Virus record (IMG/VR): IMGVR_UViG_3300046373_000049 | Span: 1 to 64,000 of that record | Strand: one strand, 5' to 3' | DNA from: a virus | DNA: 64,000 nt | Shown: one piece after another, positions 7,709 through 16,656 of the stretch | How the letters are laid out: each line of letters starts with the position of its first letter | How positions within the stretch are numbered: position 1 is the first letter of the stretch | Program-made: the position numbers and the translations under genes | Notes under the pieces: model-generated | Databases searched by the model: none | Seen by the model: the letters and a program-made list of their open reading frames with translations, nothing else | Told to the model about the DNA's origin: nothing

Positions 7709-8008
7709 ATGCAGTATTCGTTACAGGGCGCTACCGCAGCAGCAACAGGGCGCGGCATCCCATTCAACAGGGGCGGCAAGGGCATCCAGTACAGCGTCGC
7801 AGGCACGGGCGCTGTCACTGCCACGTTCGCCATGGACATAAGCCAGGACGGGATCAACTGGGTCGAGCGCTTCCCGCTGCTGTCCCTGAGCGGCACGAAC
7901 AGCGCAAGCGACGCCATGCAGCTCCCCGAGGACTGGGACTATGTGCGCTTCCGCCTGCTGACCATCACAGGCACCAGCGCTTCTGCTGGCGCTGGAGTGG
8001 GCGCATAA
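7709..8008 (+). CDS. Small beta-rich virion-type protein, 99 aa
   Basis: Composed almost only of short strands with Gly/Ser/Thr turns (SVAGTGAVTATFAMDISQDG, LPEDWDYVRFRLL). The pattern resembles a single jelly-roll-like unit of a head decoration or fibre-tip protein. It follows the 252-residue structural gene by 7 nt and ends in a TAATG overlap with the next gene. Confidence 0.5.
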   Translation: MQYSLQGATAAATGRGIPFNRGGKGIQYSVAGTGAVTATFAMDISQDGINWVERFPLLSLSGTNSASDAMQLPEDWDYVRFRLLTITGTSASAGAGVGA

Positions 8009-8265
8009 TGACTATCACCCAAGTGACGGGCGACCTCATAGGCCGCATCAGGACAGCCGCAGCGACCAACACCAAGCTGACCAATGCCGATCTTCTGCTG
8101 GTCGCCCGTCGCCTGGAAATCATGCAGTCGGAGTGCAAGCATGCGCACCTGATTGCGGCCCCAGGCTGCGAGCCAATGTGCGAGCGCTGCGGCATGGGAC
8201 AAGGCAAGATCAACCGCCTGGAGCTGATGCGCCGGGTAAAGCAAGGGGGCAGGGATGGAACGTAG
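8008..8265 (+). CDS. Small protein with CxxC motif, 85 aa
   Basis: Starts in a TAATG overlap. The N-terminal helix (LTNADLLLVARRLEIMQ) is followed by C45-K-H, then C57 and CERCGM (C61, C64), which together could hold one zinc ion. The C-terminus is basic. Probably a small nucleic-acid or protein-binding zinc module; no family recognised. Confidence 0.5.
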   Translation: MTITQVTGDLIGRIRTAAATNTKLTNADLLLVARRLEIMQSECKHAHLIAAPGCEPMCERCGMGQGKINRLELMRRVKQGGRDGT

Positions 8266-8731
8266 CGCAGTAATATCGGATGACGGCCTTTATCGTTACT
8301 ACCTCTCGCGGCGCTGGGGCGGCGGCAAGAGCATGGTCTTCATCATGTTGAACCCGTCCACGGCAGACGCCAGCGTGGACGATGCCACCATCCGCAAGTG
8401 CATCGGCTTTGCCGAGCGGGCGAACTGCACGGCCATCGAAGTGGTCAACCTGTTCGGCTTCCGCGCCACCAAGCCGAAAGACCTGTGGCTGGCCGACGAC
8501 CCTGTGGGGCCGGATAACCTGCACAATGTCGCCTTCGCCCTGGCGTCGAGCAAAGACTGCATCGTGGTCTGCGCATGGGGCGCGAATGCGAGCAACGAAG
8601 ACAGCGCCGACGTGCGCCTGCTGCTGGCACGCAAGGGCATCCGCGCCAAGTGCCTGGGCGTGACGAGCGGCGGGCAGCCACGGCATCCACTCATGCTGGC
8701 CTACGCCACCAAGCTGGAGCACTTCGTATGA
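8255..8731 (+). CDS. DUF1643 family protein
   Basis: A 158-residue protein matching the DUF1643 pattern: YRYYLSRRW near the start, FIMLNPSTAD at about 29-38, a DDATIRKCIGFA segment, VVNLFGFRATKP, then CAWG and a CLGVTSGGQPRHPL end. The family is widespread in phages and bacteria; its activity is not established, though the fold is predicted Rossmann-like. It overlaps the preceding gene by 11 nt and the next by ATGA. Confidence 0.75.
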   Translation: MERSAVISDDGLYRYYLSRRWGGGKSMVFIMLNPSTADASVDDATIRKCIGFAERANCTAIEVVNLFGFRATKPKDLWLADDPVGPDNLHNVAFALASSKDCIVVCAWGANASNEDSADVRLLLARKGIRAKCLGVTSGGQPRHPLMLAYATKLEHFV

Positions 8732-8880
8732 GCAACGCACGCATCCTCGTATCCCGCAACAAGCGGGAAGGCCGCTTCATTGGTAGGACGGTCTACATAG
8801 CTGTAGTTGTCGCAGTGTATGAAAATTATGCTGGCGTAACGCAGCCGGTAAAGGTTCGCTTACGGGAGCGCACACAATGA
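8728..8880 (+). CDS. Small basic protein, 50 aa
   Basis: Tied to both neighbours by ATGA overlaps (8728-8731 and 8877-8880), which is the main evidence for translation. The product is basic (RNKREGRFIGR, KVRLRERTQ) around a hydrophobic strand (TVYIAVVVAVYE). It may be a small beta protein; function unknown. Confidence 0.5.
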   Translation: MSNARILVSRNKREGRFIGRTVYIAVVVAVYENYAGVTQPVKVRLRERTQ

Positions 8881-9311
8881 CTGTCATCGCATGGGACGGC
8901 AAGACGCTGGCCGCAGACAAGCGCATGACCTACGGCAGCTCGCCCATCACCGTGACGAAGATACACCGCGTCCCGCAAGGGATCGTCGGCATCCACGGCG
9001 GCGCGTCGCATGGGATGGCTATCGTCCTGTGGCTGCGCCAGGGCGCTACTCGTAGCAAGTTCCCCAAGGTCGATGACGCAGACCATAGTGCGGGCGTGCT
9101 GCTTATTACGAAATCCGGCAAGGCATACTCACTCGAAGGCCACACATCCCCTGTGTTCAAGCGCATCGAAGACGCTCGCGTGGCATGCGGCAGCGGCGCC
9201 GACTTCGCTCGCACGGCCATGAGCCTGGGCATGGATGCGCGTGCTGCCGTTGGCATCGCCTGCCAGTTCGACATTTACTGCGGCAATGGTATCGACTACA
9301 TGGAGCCATGA
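8877..9311 (+). CDS. Proteasome/HslV-like Ntn hydrolase
   Basis: A 144-residue protein that opens MTVIAWDGKTLAADKRMT. Removal of Met would expose Thr2 as the N-terminal nucleophile, as in proteasome beta subunits and HslV. The ADKR aspartate (D14) and the TKI lysine (K28) fall where the catalytic Asp and Lys of that fold occur, and a GIVGIHGG segment follows. It is shorter than HslV (about 175 residues). It may cleave peptides or act on a virion or host protein; the substrate is unknown and no HslU/ClpX-type ATPase lies nearby. ATGA overlap upstream. Confidence 0.65.
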   Translation: MTVIAWDGKTLAADKRMTYGSSPITVTKIHRVPQGIVGIHGGASHGMAIVLWLRQGATRSKFPKVDDADHSAGVLLITKSGKAYSLEGHTSPVFKRIEDARVACGSGADFARTAMSLGMDARAAVGIACQFDIYCGNGIDYMEP

Positions 9312-9598
9312 TGGACTGCCCTGTTTGCAAGATCATCGACGCCATCACGACATCGAACCCAGTGGCATACCTGCGCTGGGCCATCCAGGAATGCTACCTG
9401 GAGACAGACGCCATCCCCACGCTGATCGCTGTGCATCCACGGGTCATGATGGCGCTGCTGATGTCGGATGAATGCCTGGAGGACATCAACAACATCCACG
9501 GGCAATGCAAGCAGGTATGGCTCGACGGCGTGCTGGTCATCGAACAGCTTGCTGGCAATGAACTTCTTCGGCGTGATAGTGTGGTTGTAGAATTGTAG
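9311..9598 (+). CDS. Hypothetical protein, 95 aa
   Basis: Start chosen at 9311, 5 nt after GGAG; ATG 9308 is possible. It begins MDCPVCKII, a single CxxC, followed by helices containing VHPRVMMALLMSDECLEDI and a strand pair CKQVWLDGVLVIEQL. The overall order resembles small phage proteins encoded just before terminase genes. Function unknown. Confidence 0.55.
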   Translation: MDCPVCKIIDAITTSNPVAYLRWAIQECYLETDAIPTLIAVHPRVMMALLMSDECLEDINNIHGQCKQVWLDGVLVIEQLAGNELLRRDSVVVEL

Positions 9599-9600
9599 GC

Positions 9601-11295
9601 ATGCTGCTATCCGATGAAGAAATCTTTGCCCTTCACGCCGCGCCATACGAAGACATCCTCGACCTGTGGGAAGAGTATGAGAATCGGTATGGCCCAGGCG
9701 TGCGTAAGGACTTGGGCCTTGTAGACCGCTTCTATCTGCTGGTCGTCCTGCTTCATCGCCTGGACGCGCTGCATCCCTGGCTGTATGCCCGCTGCCGCGA
9801 GGTCGAACTCGATACCGATGGCTACCTCGACCTGTGGGCACGCGAGCACTACAAGAGCACCATCATTACCTTCGCTGGGATCATCCAGGAAATCTTGCGC
9901 GACCCGGAAATCACGGTCGTCATCTTCAGCCATACCAAGCCCATTGCCCGTAAGTTCATGCTCCAGATCAAGCAGGAGTTTGAGACAAACGAAGAGCTGG
10001 TCAAGACCTACCCTGACATCCTGTGGAGCGACCCGCGCAAGGAAGCGCCCAAGTGGTCAGAGGAAAAGGGGCTTGTGGTGCGCCGCAAGTCGAACCCGAA
10101 GGAAGCCACGCTTGAGGCCCACGGCCTGATCGACGGCCAGCCAACAGGCGGCCACTGGACGCTGCGCGTCTACGATGACGTAGTGACCCCTGAATCCGTC
10201 AGCACGCCCGAACAGGTGGCGAAGGCGACCGCTGCATGGGAGCTGTCTGACAACCTGGGCGCACGCTCGCCCGGCGTGGATGTGGCCCGCGCTTGGCACG
10301 TCGGCACGCGGTACAGCTTCGCAGATACCTACAACGACATCATGGAGCGCGGCGCCCTGAAGCCCCGCGTCTACGCCGCCACGAGCAATGGCCTTGCCGA
10401 TGGCATCCCCGTGATGCTGACGCCTGCCGCATGGGCCGCGAAGAAGCTGACGCAAGGCCCGGCCACGATTGCCTGCCAGATGCTCCAGAACCCGGCAGCG
10501 GGCAACGAGGCCATGTTCAAGAAGGAATGGCTCCAGTTCATCGACATCCGCCCGTCCACGCTCAACGTGTACATCATGTGCGACCCTGCCAGCTCGAAGA
10601 AGAAGGGCAGCGACAACACGGCCATGGCTGTCATCGGCATCGACAGCGGCGGCAACAAGTACCTGCTTGACGGATTCCGTCACAAGATGAATCTGCGCGA
10701 GCGCTGGGAGGCCATGCGTGGTCTGCGCCGCGTATGGATGTCCAGGCCCGGCGTGCAGATGGTCAAGGTGGGATACGAGAAATACGGCATGCAGTCGGAC
10801 ATGGAATACTTTGAAGAGCAGATGCAGAAGGACAAGGACGCCTTCGAGATTATCGAGCTGTCGTGGACGAAGGACGGCACCGAGTCGAAGAATGACCGCG
10901 TGCAGCGCCTCGTACCTGACTTCCAGTCGGGCAAGTTCTTCCTGGCCCAGCTATGCGTGCGCAAGGTTCCGCTGCTGGACGAGCACAATCAGCCAGTGAA
11001 GACCAGCGATGGCGAAGTGGTCATGGTCAACGAGCCATACGAGACAGCGAACCAGATCAAGCTGCGCGAGCGGGGCCAGGGCTTCCGCGTCTTCCAGCCG
11101 GTCAAGCGCCGCGACCACGAAGGCAACCTGTACTCGCTCAACAAAGGCTTCCTGGACGAGTACCTGTTCTTCCCATTCTCCAGCAAGAAAGACTTGATCG
11201 ACGCAGTGTCACGGCTGTACGACATGGAGCCTGTCTCCCCTGTGGTCATCGACCAATCTATACTGGAACCTACATCCTATTCAGACGGACTTTAA
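9601..11295 (+). CDS. terL: Terminase large subunit
   Basis: A 564-residue packaging motor. The ATPase part has a Walker-A-like REHYKST at 81-87 and a Walker B TLRVYDD at 187-193. The nuclease part has YIMCDPASSKKKGSDNT from 324 (D328, D338) and a late SKKDLIDAVSR motif. It cuts concatemeric DNA and pumps it through the portal. The length and motif spacing fit terminases of podovirus-like phages. It starts 2 nt after the previous stop and is followed by small genes, then the portal. Confidence 0.92.
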   Translation: MLLSDEEIFALHAAPYEDILDLWEEYENRYGPGVRKDLGLVDRFYLLVVLLHRLDALHPWLYARCREVELDTDGYLDLWAREHYKSTIITFAGIIQEILRDPEITVVIFSHTKPIARKFMLQIKQEFETNEELVKTYPDILWSDPRKEAPKWSEEKGLVVRRKSNPKEATLEAHGLIDGQPTGGHWTLRVYDDVVTPESVSTPEQVAKATAAWELSDNLGARSPGVDVARAWHVGTRYSFADTYNDIMERGALKPRVYAATSNGLADGIPVMLTPAAWAAKKLTQGPATIACQMLQNPAAGNEAMFKKEWLQFIDIRPSTLNVYIMCDPASSKKKGSDNTAMAVIGIDSGGNKYLLDGFRHKMNLRERWEAMRGLRRVWMSRPGVQMVKVGYEKYGMQSDMEYFEEQMQKDKDAFEIIELSWTKDGTESKNDRVQRLVPDFQSGKFFLAQLCVRKVPLLDEHNQPVKTSDGEVVMVNEPYETANQIKLRERGQGFRVFQPVKRRDHEGNLYSLNKGFLDEYLFFPFSSKKDLIDAVSRLYDMEPVSPVVIDQSILEPTSYSDGL

Positions 11296-11298
11296 GCC

Positions 11299-11589
11299 AT
11301 GAGCCACGATCCATTCGCACCAACACCCGCCTTCCTGGAGTGGCTGGACTCGCTGCCGCCCACGCCAAAGGTCATTCTTCGCCGCAAGGTTGAGGCCAAG
11401 GAAGACCGCGCAGAAAAGGCCGCGAAACGCGAGGCCGATATAATTGCGGTACAGCAGCGCATCGCCGCCGAGAAAGCAGCGAAGAAGCTGGCAGGCGATG
11501 GCCGCACGAAGCGGGGCCGGAAGGCCAAGGTGCAGGAAGTCTACCCGAACAGCCGGGTTCATCTGATGGAAGACAGCGACGAGGAATAG
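11299..11589 (+). CDS. Lys/Ala-rich small protein, 96 aa
   Basis: Pro-rich start (DPFAPTPAFLEWLDSLPPTPK), then a long charged helix rich in Lys, Arg, Ala and Glu (residues 25-75) and an acidic end. It follows the terminase large subunit by 3 nt. A DNA- or terminase-binding helper is possible but unproven. Confidence 0.55.
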   Translation: MSHDPFAPTPAFLEWLDSLPPTPKVILRRKVEAKEDRAEKAAKREADIIAVQQRIAAEKAAKKLAGDGRTKRGRKAKVQEVYPNSRVHLMEDSDEE

Positions 11590-11592
11590 ACC

Positions 11593-11769
11593 ATGGCAAA
11601 CGAGAACCTTCCACCGAAGACCAGCACGCGCCTGTGGAGTGAAGAGGTAGGCATGGTCGATCCCGAGGCACGCAGCACGGTGAAGGACATCGCCTACGAG
11701 TGGAGCAGCGGACGCCGCTACCGTGATGGCGAAGGCCCATCGGCTGAAGTGGACGTGCCCACGCCATGA
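11593..11769 (+). CDS. Hypothetical protein, 58 aa
   Basis: A short frame whose stop overlaps the next ATG (ATGATG at 11766-11771). The product is mixed charged with no hydrophobic segment (opening MANENLPPKTSTRLWSEE). Coupled position between terminase and portal supports it; function unknown. Confidence 0.5.
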   Translation: MANENLPPKTSTRLWSEEVGMVDPEARSTVKDIAYEWSSGRRYRDGEGPSAEVDVPTP

Positions 11770-11927
11770 TGAAGGTGCTGGCCGACGCGCTGCTGCCCAA
11801 GGATTACCAGGAGCTTCCTGACATGATCCGCGCCAGCTACTCCCCGCAGGAATGGCTGTGGCTATCCGACCGCGAGAAGGCCATGCTGATCCAGACTGAA
11901 ACCGAACCCGACATTTACATCGACTGA
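11769..11927 (+). CDS. Hypothetical protein, 52 aa
   Basis: Small acidic helical product with a WLWLSDREKAML segment and a TETEPDIYID tail. ATG 11766 is an alternative start. It overlaps the preceding stop and ends 7 nt before the next gene. Function unknown. Confidence 0.5.
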   Translation: MKVLADALLPKDYQELPDMIRASYSPQEWLWLSDREKAMLIQTETEPDIYID

Positions 11928-11934
11928 GGCAGCA

Positions 11935-12294
11935 ATGAGCTTAGAACTTACCGGCCTGGACACTGGCGCAGGCGTGGACATCAGCAGCAACGACTTCATG
12001 ATGTCGCGCACCATCGCAGAGGCGCTGCATGCGCATTACCCTGGGCACTTGTGGGCCGTGACGTGCGAGGGCAAGACCGGCCTTATCACCATCCGCGACC
12101 TGTTCCTGTCGGGCGCATACGGCTACGTGCTGAAGATTGGCGACGTGTTTTCCATCAGCGACCTGGAGCGCAAGGCCATCATGGGAGCTGGTGAAATCCT
12201 CGAACGGTTTAAGATGGAGCGGGGCCGGTTCGACGAGGCCAAGTATCACACGATGAAAACCGACTTCGCAGGCCGACTGGAGTTTGACAAATGA
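11935..12294 (+). CDS. Hypothetical protein, 119 aa
   Basis: Residues about 15-65 form a helix-strand unit (MMSRTIAEALHAHYPGHLWAVTCEGKTGLITIRDLFLSG) that resembles small phage proteins found just upstream of portal genes. The C-terminal helix is charged. It overlaps the portal start by ATGA, so it is likely co-translated with the portal; role unknown. Confidence 0.6.
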   Translation: MSLELTGLDTGAGVDISSNDFMMSRTIAEALHAHYPGHLWAVTCEGKTGLITIRDLFLSGAYGYVLKIGDVFSISDLERKAIMGAGEILERFKMERGRFDEAKYHTMKTDFAGRLEFDK

Positions 12295-14828
12295 CAACCG
12301 AAAACCACGACTGGCTGGCGACGGCCCGCGAGGCGTATGACACGTCCACCACGTACTTCGACGCATCCATCCGCCGCCAAGTGGAAAGCGACATCCGCCA
12401 GTTCCAGGGCCAGCACCCAGTCGGTTCCAAGTATCTGGCCGAGACAGGACGCTCCAAGCTGTTCCGCCCGAAGACGCGCACGACCATCCGCAAGAACGAA
12501 GCCGTGGCCGCCGAGGCATTCTTCACCACGACCGACGTTGTGGCCGTGTCCGCCCAGGACGACAATGACCCGTCGCAGCAGGCGAGTGCCGCGATCATGC
12601 AGGAAATCTTGCAGTACCGCCTCACCAAGTCTATCCCGTGGTTCCTGACCGTCATCGGCGGCTACCAGGACGCGCTGACTGTCGGCATCGTCGCCTCGCA
12701 CCAGTGCTGGGAATACAACGCCAAAAAGCGCATCGACCGCCCATCCATTGAGCTTGTGCCTATCGAGAATCTGCGCTTCGACCCGGCAGCCAAGTGGACA
12801 GACCCTGTGGGCACGTCGCCATACATCATTCACATGATCCCGATGTACGTGAAGGACGTGAAGGCTCGCATGAAAACGGTGGACACGAAGACCGGCGAAG
12901 CCAAGTGGAACAAGCTGTCGGACGAGCAGATCATGATGGGCATCAAGCAGTACGGCGACAGCACGCGGCTCCAGCGCGAGCATGGCCGCACCGACAGCAA
13001 GGATCAGCCCAGCAGCATTGGCGACTACAACATCGTGTGGGTACACCGGAACGTCATCGAAGACGACGGCGAAGACTACCTGTACTACACGCTGGGCACG
13101 GTCGCACTGCTGTCGAAGCCTGTGCCGCTGTCCGACCAGTACGCCCACGGCAAGCGTCCGTATGTCATCGGCAACGCCATCATCGAAACGCACAAGCAGT
13201 ACCCATCCTCGCTGGCGAAGATCAGCAAGGACGTGCAGGCCGAAATCAATGACCTCGCCAATCTGCGCATCGACAACGTGCGCTTCGCCTTGAACAAGCG
13301 CTACTTCGTCAAGCGTAACAAACAGGTCGATCTGCGCTCGCTCGTGCGCAACACGGCTGGCTCCGTCACGCTGATGGACGACCCTGAAGCCGATGTCAAA
13401 ACGGTCGAATTCAACGACGTGACCGGCAGCGCATACCAGGAGCAAGACCGCCTCAACCTGGACTTCGACGATGTGACCGGCAGCTTCAGCGGCGCCAGCG
13501 TGCAGAGCAACCGCAAGCTCAATGAAACCGTGGGCGGCATGCAGCTCCTGGACGGCAGCGCGAACCAAGTCAGCGGCTACCAGCTCCGCACGTTCGTGGA
13601 AACCTGGGTCGAGCCAGTGCTGTCCCAGCTCGTGCTGCTGGAGCAGTATTACGAAACGGATGAAGTCATCCTGGCCCTGGCTGGCAAGAAGGCCGACCTG
13701 TTGCAGAAGTTCGGCATTGACACTGTGACCGATGACTTGCTCACGGAAGAGCTTACGTTAAACGTCAACGTCGGCATGGGCGCCACCAATCCGACCGAGC
13801 AAATGAACAAGTTCACGCAGGGGCTGGCCGCGCTGCGCGACATCCTGGCTGACGGCACGCTTATCAAGTACGGCCTGAAGGTAGAGGAAGTCATTACCGA
13901 ACTCTTCGGCAAGCTGGGCTTCCGCGACGGCGCCCGCTTCTTCGAGCCATCCGACCAGGAGAAGCCGGAAGTCACGGCCCTGAAGCAGCAAGTCCAGGAG
14001 CTGATGCAGCAAGTGGCGCAGAAGACCGACCCACGGCTTGTCGAAGCGGAAATCCGCAAGATCGACGCCGAGATTGCTTCCATGCAGGCCAAGGACGAAA
14101 AGGAACTGGCATCGAAGATCAAGCTCATGGTCGAGGCCCAATTCAGCGCCATGCAGTCCGCCGAGGTGCTTACCGCTGTCCCAGGCGTGGCGCCTGTGGC
14201 CGACGCGCTGATGGTCGCCGCTGGCGCACCCGACCCGAACTTCATCGCTGGCGACAACGCTGCTGGCGCTGTAGGTATCGAGCCGGTCAAGAACAAGCGT
14301 GTGGGCACCGTATTCACTCCAGGCGGCGCCGTGCAGGGCGACACATCCCCGAATACACCGGCAGCGCCAGCAGCGCCTGCAAGCCCTGGCGTGGGCGCTG
14401 CACAGGGCATCGAGACAACGCGGCCTGACAGCGTGGGCTTGGCCGATGGCGGCGAGGTGGGCGATCCTGAAGACGACATGATGGACGGCTACGCCAATGG
14501 CGGCATGATCCAAGGCCCAGGCACCGGCACATCCGATTCGATCCCTGCCACGGTCGCACCGACCGGCGCACCGGCTGCCGTGTCGGCTGGCGAATTCCAT
14601 GTGCCGCAGGCTGTCGTTGACGCCATCGGAGTGGACTTCTTCCAGGGTCTTATTCAGCAGTATCATCAACCAGTAGAAGGCGAGGCCGTGGGCGAGCAAG
14701 CAGCCCCAGGCGCCGACCCGATGCAACTGACGCAGGGCGACTTCATCATCCCTGCCGATGTGGTCGCGGCACTTGGCCCTGACTTCTTCGAGGAACTGAT
14801 GAAACAATACGGGGGCGCACAGCAATGA
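12291..14828 (+). CDS. Portal protein with C-terminal extension
   Basis: An 845-residue portal of the P22/podovirus kind. Residues 1-110 are helical, the body (110-560) has the expected QDALTVGIVASHQCWEY, PIENLRFDPAA, VWVHRNV and YVIGNAIIETHKQYPSSLA segments, and helices near 390-440 (SNRKLNETVGGMQLLD) form the crown-stem region. Twelve copies would form the DNA entry channel. The last 250 residues are Ala/Pro/Gly-rich with two related units, GEFHVPQAVVDAIGVDFF and GDFIIPADVVAALGPDFF. Scaffold and capsid genes follow downstream. Confidence 0.88.
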   Translation: MTTENHDWLATAREAYDTSTTYFDASIRRQVESDIRQFQGQHPVGSKYLAETGRSKLFRPKTRTTIRKNEAVAAEAFFTTTDVVAVSAQDDNDPSQQASAAIMQEILQYRLTKSIPWFLTVIGGYQDALTVGIVASHQCWEYNAKKRIDRPSIELVPIENLRFDPAAKWTDPVGTSPYIIHMIPMYVKDVKARMKTVDTKTGEAKWNKLSDEQIMMGIKQYGDSTRLQREHGRTDSKDQPSSIGDYNIVWVHRNVIEDDGEDYLYYTLGTVALLSKPVPLSDQYAHGKRPYVIGNAIIETHKQYPSSLAKISKDVQAEINDLANLRIDNVRFALNKRYFVKRNKQVDLRSLVRNTAGSVTLMDDPEADVKTVEFNDVTGSAYQEQDRLNLDFDDVTGSFSGASVQSNRKLNETVGGMQLLDGSANQVSGYQLRTFVETWVEPVLSQLVLLEQYYETDEVILALAGKKADLLQKFGIDTVTDDLLTEELTLNVNVGMGATNPTEQMNKFTQGLAALRDILADGTLIKYGLKVEEVITELFGKLGFRDGARFFEPSDQEKPEVTALKQQVQELMQQVAQKTDPRLVEAEIRKIDAEIASMQAKDEKELASKIKLMVEAQFSAMQSAEVLTAVPGVAPVADALMVAAGAPDPNFIAGDNAAGAVGIEPVKNKRVGTVFTPGGAVQGDTSPNTPAAPAAPASPGVGAAQGIETTRPDSVGLADGGEVGDPEDDMMDGYANGGMIQGPGTGTSDSIPATVAPTGAPAAVSAGEFHVPQAVVDAIGVDFFQGLIQQYHQPVEGEAVGEQAAPGADPMQLTQGDFIIPADVVAALGPDFFEELMKQYGGAQQ

Positions 14829-15157
14829 GCCAAGAGCAAGAAGAGCGGGCCGCACTGATCGAGGCCAACAGGGGCCACTATGATGCCATCGACTTCGGCC
14901 TGGAAGTGCGCGGCTTCCTTGGCTCGAAGGTGGGCAAGTACCTCGTGCAGCGCGCCGAGGAAGAGCGCGAGGCCGCCTTGTCGGCCTTGATCGAGGTCAG
15001 CGCCCACGATTACAAGCAGATCGCCAAGCTGCAATCCGACATCAAGCGCGCCGAGTCGATCCAGCTATGGATGGCAGAGCTGATCCAGGAAGGCGTCAGC
15101 GCACAGGAACAGCTCCTGCATCAAGATCAGGTCACACTTCGGGAAGAAGCGGAATGA
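14825..15157 (+). CDS. Helical phage protein, 110 aa
   Basis: All-helical, with an AEEEREAALSALIEV coiled coil and a C-terminal QLLHQDQVTLREEAE. Genes of this size and charge commonly lie between portal and scaffold. It overlaps both neighbours by ATGA. A head-assembly role is inferred from position only. Confidence 0.6.
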   Translation: MSQEQEERAALIEANRGHYDAIDFGLEVRGFLGSKVGKYLVQRAEEEREAALSALIEVSAHDYKQIAKLQSDIKRAESIQLWMAELIQEGVSAQEQLLHQDQVTLREEAE

Positions 15158-15426
15158 ACACGCGCAAAATGTCCCGCTACAAGTGCCACAAGATCGTGCA
15201 TGCCGGGCAGATCACGGCCATGGTGGCAATGCAAGGCGGCTTCCGCATCGACTACACCGGGCGCAATGGCGAGGCCCGCTTCATCAATGTCAAGGACGCC
15301 TGGGCCGCCAAGCATGCGACGGCTGAAGTGGGCGGCTACCTCGTCGTGTACGAGGACGGCTTCATGTCATATTCGCCTAAGAAGGCTTTCGAGGACGGCT
15401 ACAGCCTGGAGACAGATCATGATTGA
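15154..15426 (+). CDS. Small beta-rich protein, 90 aa
   Basis: Start at 15154 in an ATGA overlap; an upstream in-frame ATG at 15067 would run inside the preceding gene. The sequence is strand-rich (KCHKIVHAGQIT, GGFRIDYTGRNGEARFI) with an aromatic C-terminus (YLVVYEDGFMSYSPKKAFEDGY). No family recognised with certainty. Confidence 0.55.
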   Translation: MNTRKMSRYKCHKIVHAGQITAMVAMQGGFRIDYTGRNGEARFINVKDAWAAKHATAEVGGYLVVYEDGFMSYSPKKAFEDGYSLETDHD

Positions 15427-15541
15427 AGTATTCAGCACCACGGTGGCATACGGCATCCTGGCAGTATCGAGTGGCTGTACAGTTCTGTACACATACGATC
15501 TGCTGAAATTCACGACGCACAGCATTTTCAACCGCAGTTAA
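15419..15541 (+). CDS. Small membrane peptide, 40 aa
   Basis: Overlaps the previous gene by 8 nt. The product MIEVFSTTVAYGILAVSSGC, continuing TVLYTYDLLKF, has a hydrophobic segment and one cysteine. A palindrome (15476-15491) lies inside the gene, so part of the DNA may be kept for a regulatory site rather than for the peptide. Confidence 0.4.
   Translation: MIEVFSTTVAYGILAVSSGCTVLYTYDLLKFTTHSIFNRS
15476..15491. repeat. Palindrome TGTACAG-TT-CTGTACA
   Basis: An exact copy of GTACAG-NN-CTGTAC, extended by one more pair. It lies 67 bp upstream of the scaffold gene start, the position of an operator or activator site, though it is inside the preceding small gene. Confidence 0.55.
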
Positions 15542-15558
15542 ACAAGGAGTAGCAAACT

Positions 15559-16656
15559 ATGAGCACCATCCAATCGGACGTGCAGGGCGAGGCCGGTCAA
15601 AAAGAAATTGTGCAGGAGCAAACGACCGATGATAATAGCGCCAAGGTGCGCGAGCCTAGCGCTCGTGAATTGGCGATGGATGCGATTTCCGCCAGCCGCA
15701 ACGAAGCCTTCGAGAAAGAATCGGGCATCAAGCTGGTAGGCGATGAAACGCAAGCTGCATTGCAAGCAGGTGCTGATGAAGCGGCCCGCGTGGCAGCCGA
15801 AGCTGGCGCCCAGGATGACGAGCTGGATGCGCAGCAAGAAGCGCAACAGGCCGCAGCCGCAGCAGCCGCCGCAGCAGCAAAGGTAGTACCGGATGATTTC
15901 CTGAAGCAGAAGGTGAAGGTCAAGATCAACGGCGTGGAAAGCGAAGCGAGCATCGAAGACATGCAGCGCGTCTTCCAGAAGTCCGAATCCGCTGACCGCC
16001 GACTGGCCGAAGCAGCGCGCCGCGAGCGCGAACTGCAAGACCGGGAAGTACAGCTTCAGCAACAGGTAGCTGACTCGAAGAAGGTGACTGAAGCAGCGCC
16101 AGCACCAGTCGATCCAGCGGAAGCAAAAGCATTCGCCGCCGCGATGTTTGAAGGCGACGAAGGCAAAGCGGTAGAAGCATTCAATAAGGCAGTAAGCAAG
16201 GCAGCAGAAGGTGTAGTCGAAGGGCGCTTGAAAGCATTCCAAGCTACCCAGCCCGCGCAAGTGGACATCGACCAGATCACTGCTACGGTGGAACAGCGAT
16301 TCGTAGTCAACAGCGCATTGAAGAAGTCTCAGACTGATTATCCTGAGCTGTATGCTGACCCTGACTTGGAAGAATTGGCAGCCGCGAAAATCCGGCGCAA
16401 GCAGAGCGAAGAAGGTCTTTCGTTTGCTGATGCGCTCGAAGCGACCGGCAGCGAATTGGCAACCAAGTTCGGCTGGCAGAAACCAGGACATCCGGCGAAG
16501 GCAGACACAACCGCCCGTGATAAGAAGCTGGCAGCTAAAGCAGCACTCGACCCAGTAGTGGGAACAGGTGCAAAAACTTCGACAACCGAACCGGCGCCAA
16601 TGACGCATTCGCAGATCATCGCGGACATGCAGAAGCAGCGCGGCCAGAGCGTCTAA
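15559..16656 (+). CDS. Head scaffolding protein
   Basis: A 365-residue, highly charged, Ala/Gln/Glu-rich helical protein between portal and major capsid genes. Residues 60-110 include a long alanine tract; residues about 130-180 (EDMQRVFQKSESADRRLAEAARRERELQDRE) form a coiled coil; the C-terminal basic and helical part should bind the capsid protein. Composition and position fit scaffolds that leave the procapsid before packaging. It has a strong AAGGAG site, as expected for an abundant protein. Confidence 0.8.
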   Translation: MSTIQSDVQGEAGQKEIVQEQTTDDNSAKVREPSARELAMDAISASRNEAFEKESGIKLVGDETQAALQAGADEAARVAAEAGAQDDELDAQQEAQQAAAAAAAAAAKVVPDDFLKQKVKVKINGVESEASIEDMQRVFQKSESADRRLAEAARRERELQDREVQLQQQVADSKKVTEAAPAPVDPAEAKAFAAAMFEGDEGKAVEAFNKAVSKAAEGVVEGRLKAFQATQPAQVDIDQITATVEQRFVVNSALKKSQTDYPELYADPDLEELAAAKIRRKQSEEGLSFADALEATGSELATKFGWQKPGHPAKADTTARDKKLAAKAALDPVVGTGAKTSTTEPAPMTHSQIIADMQKQRGQSV

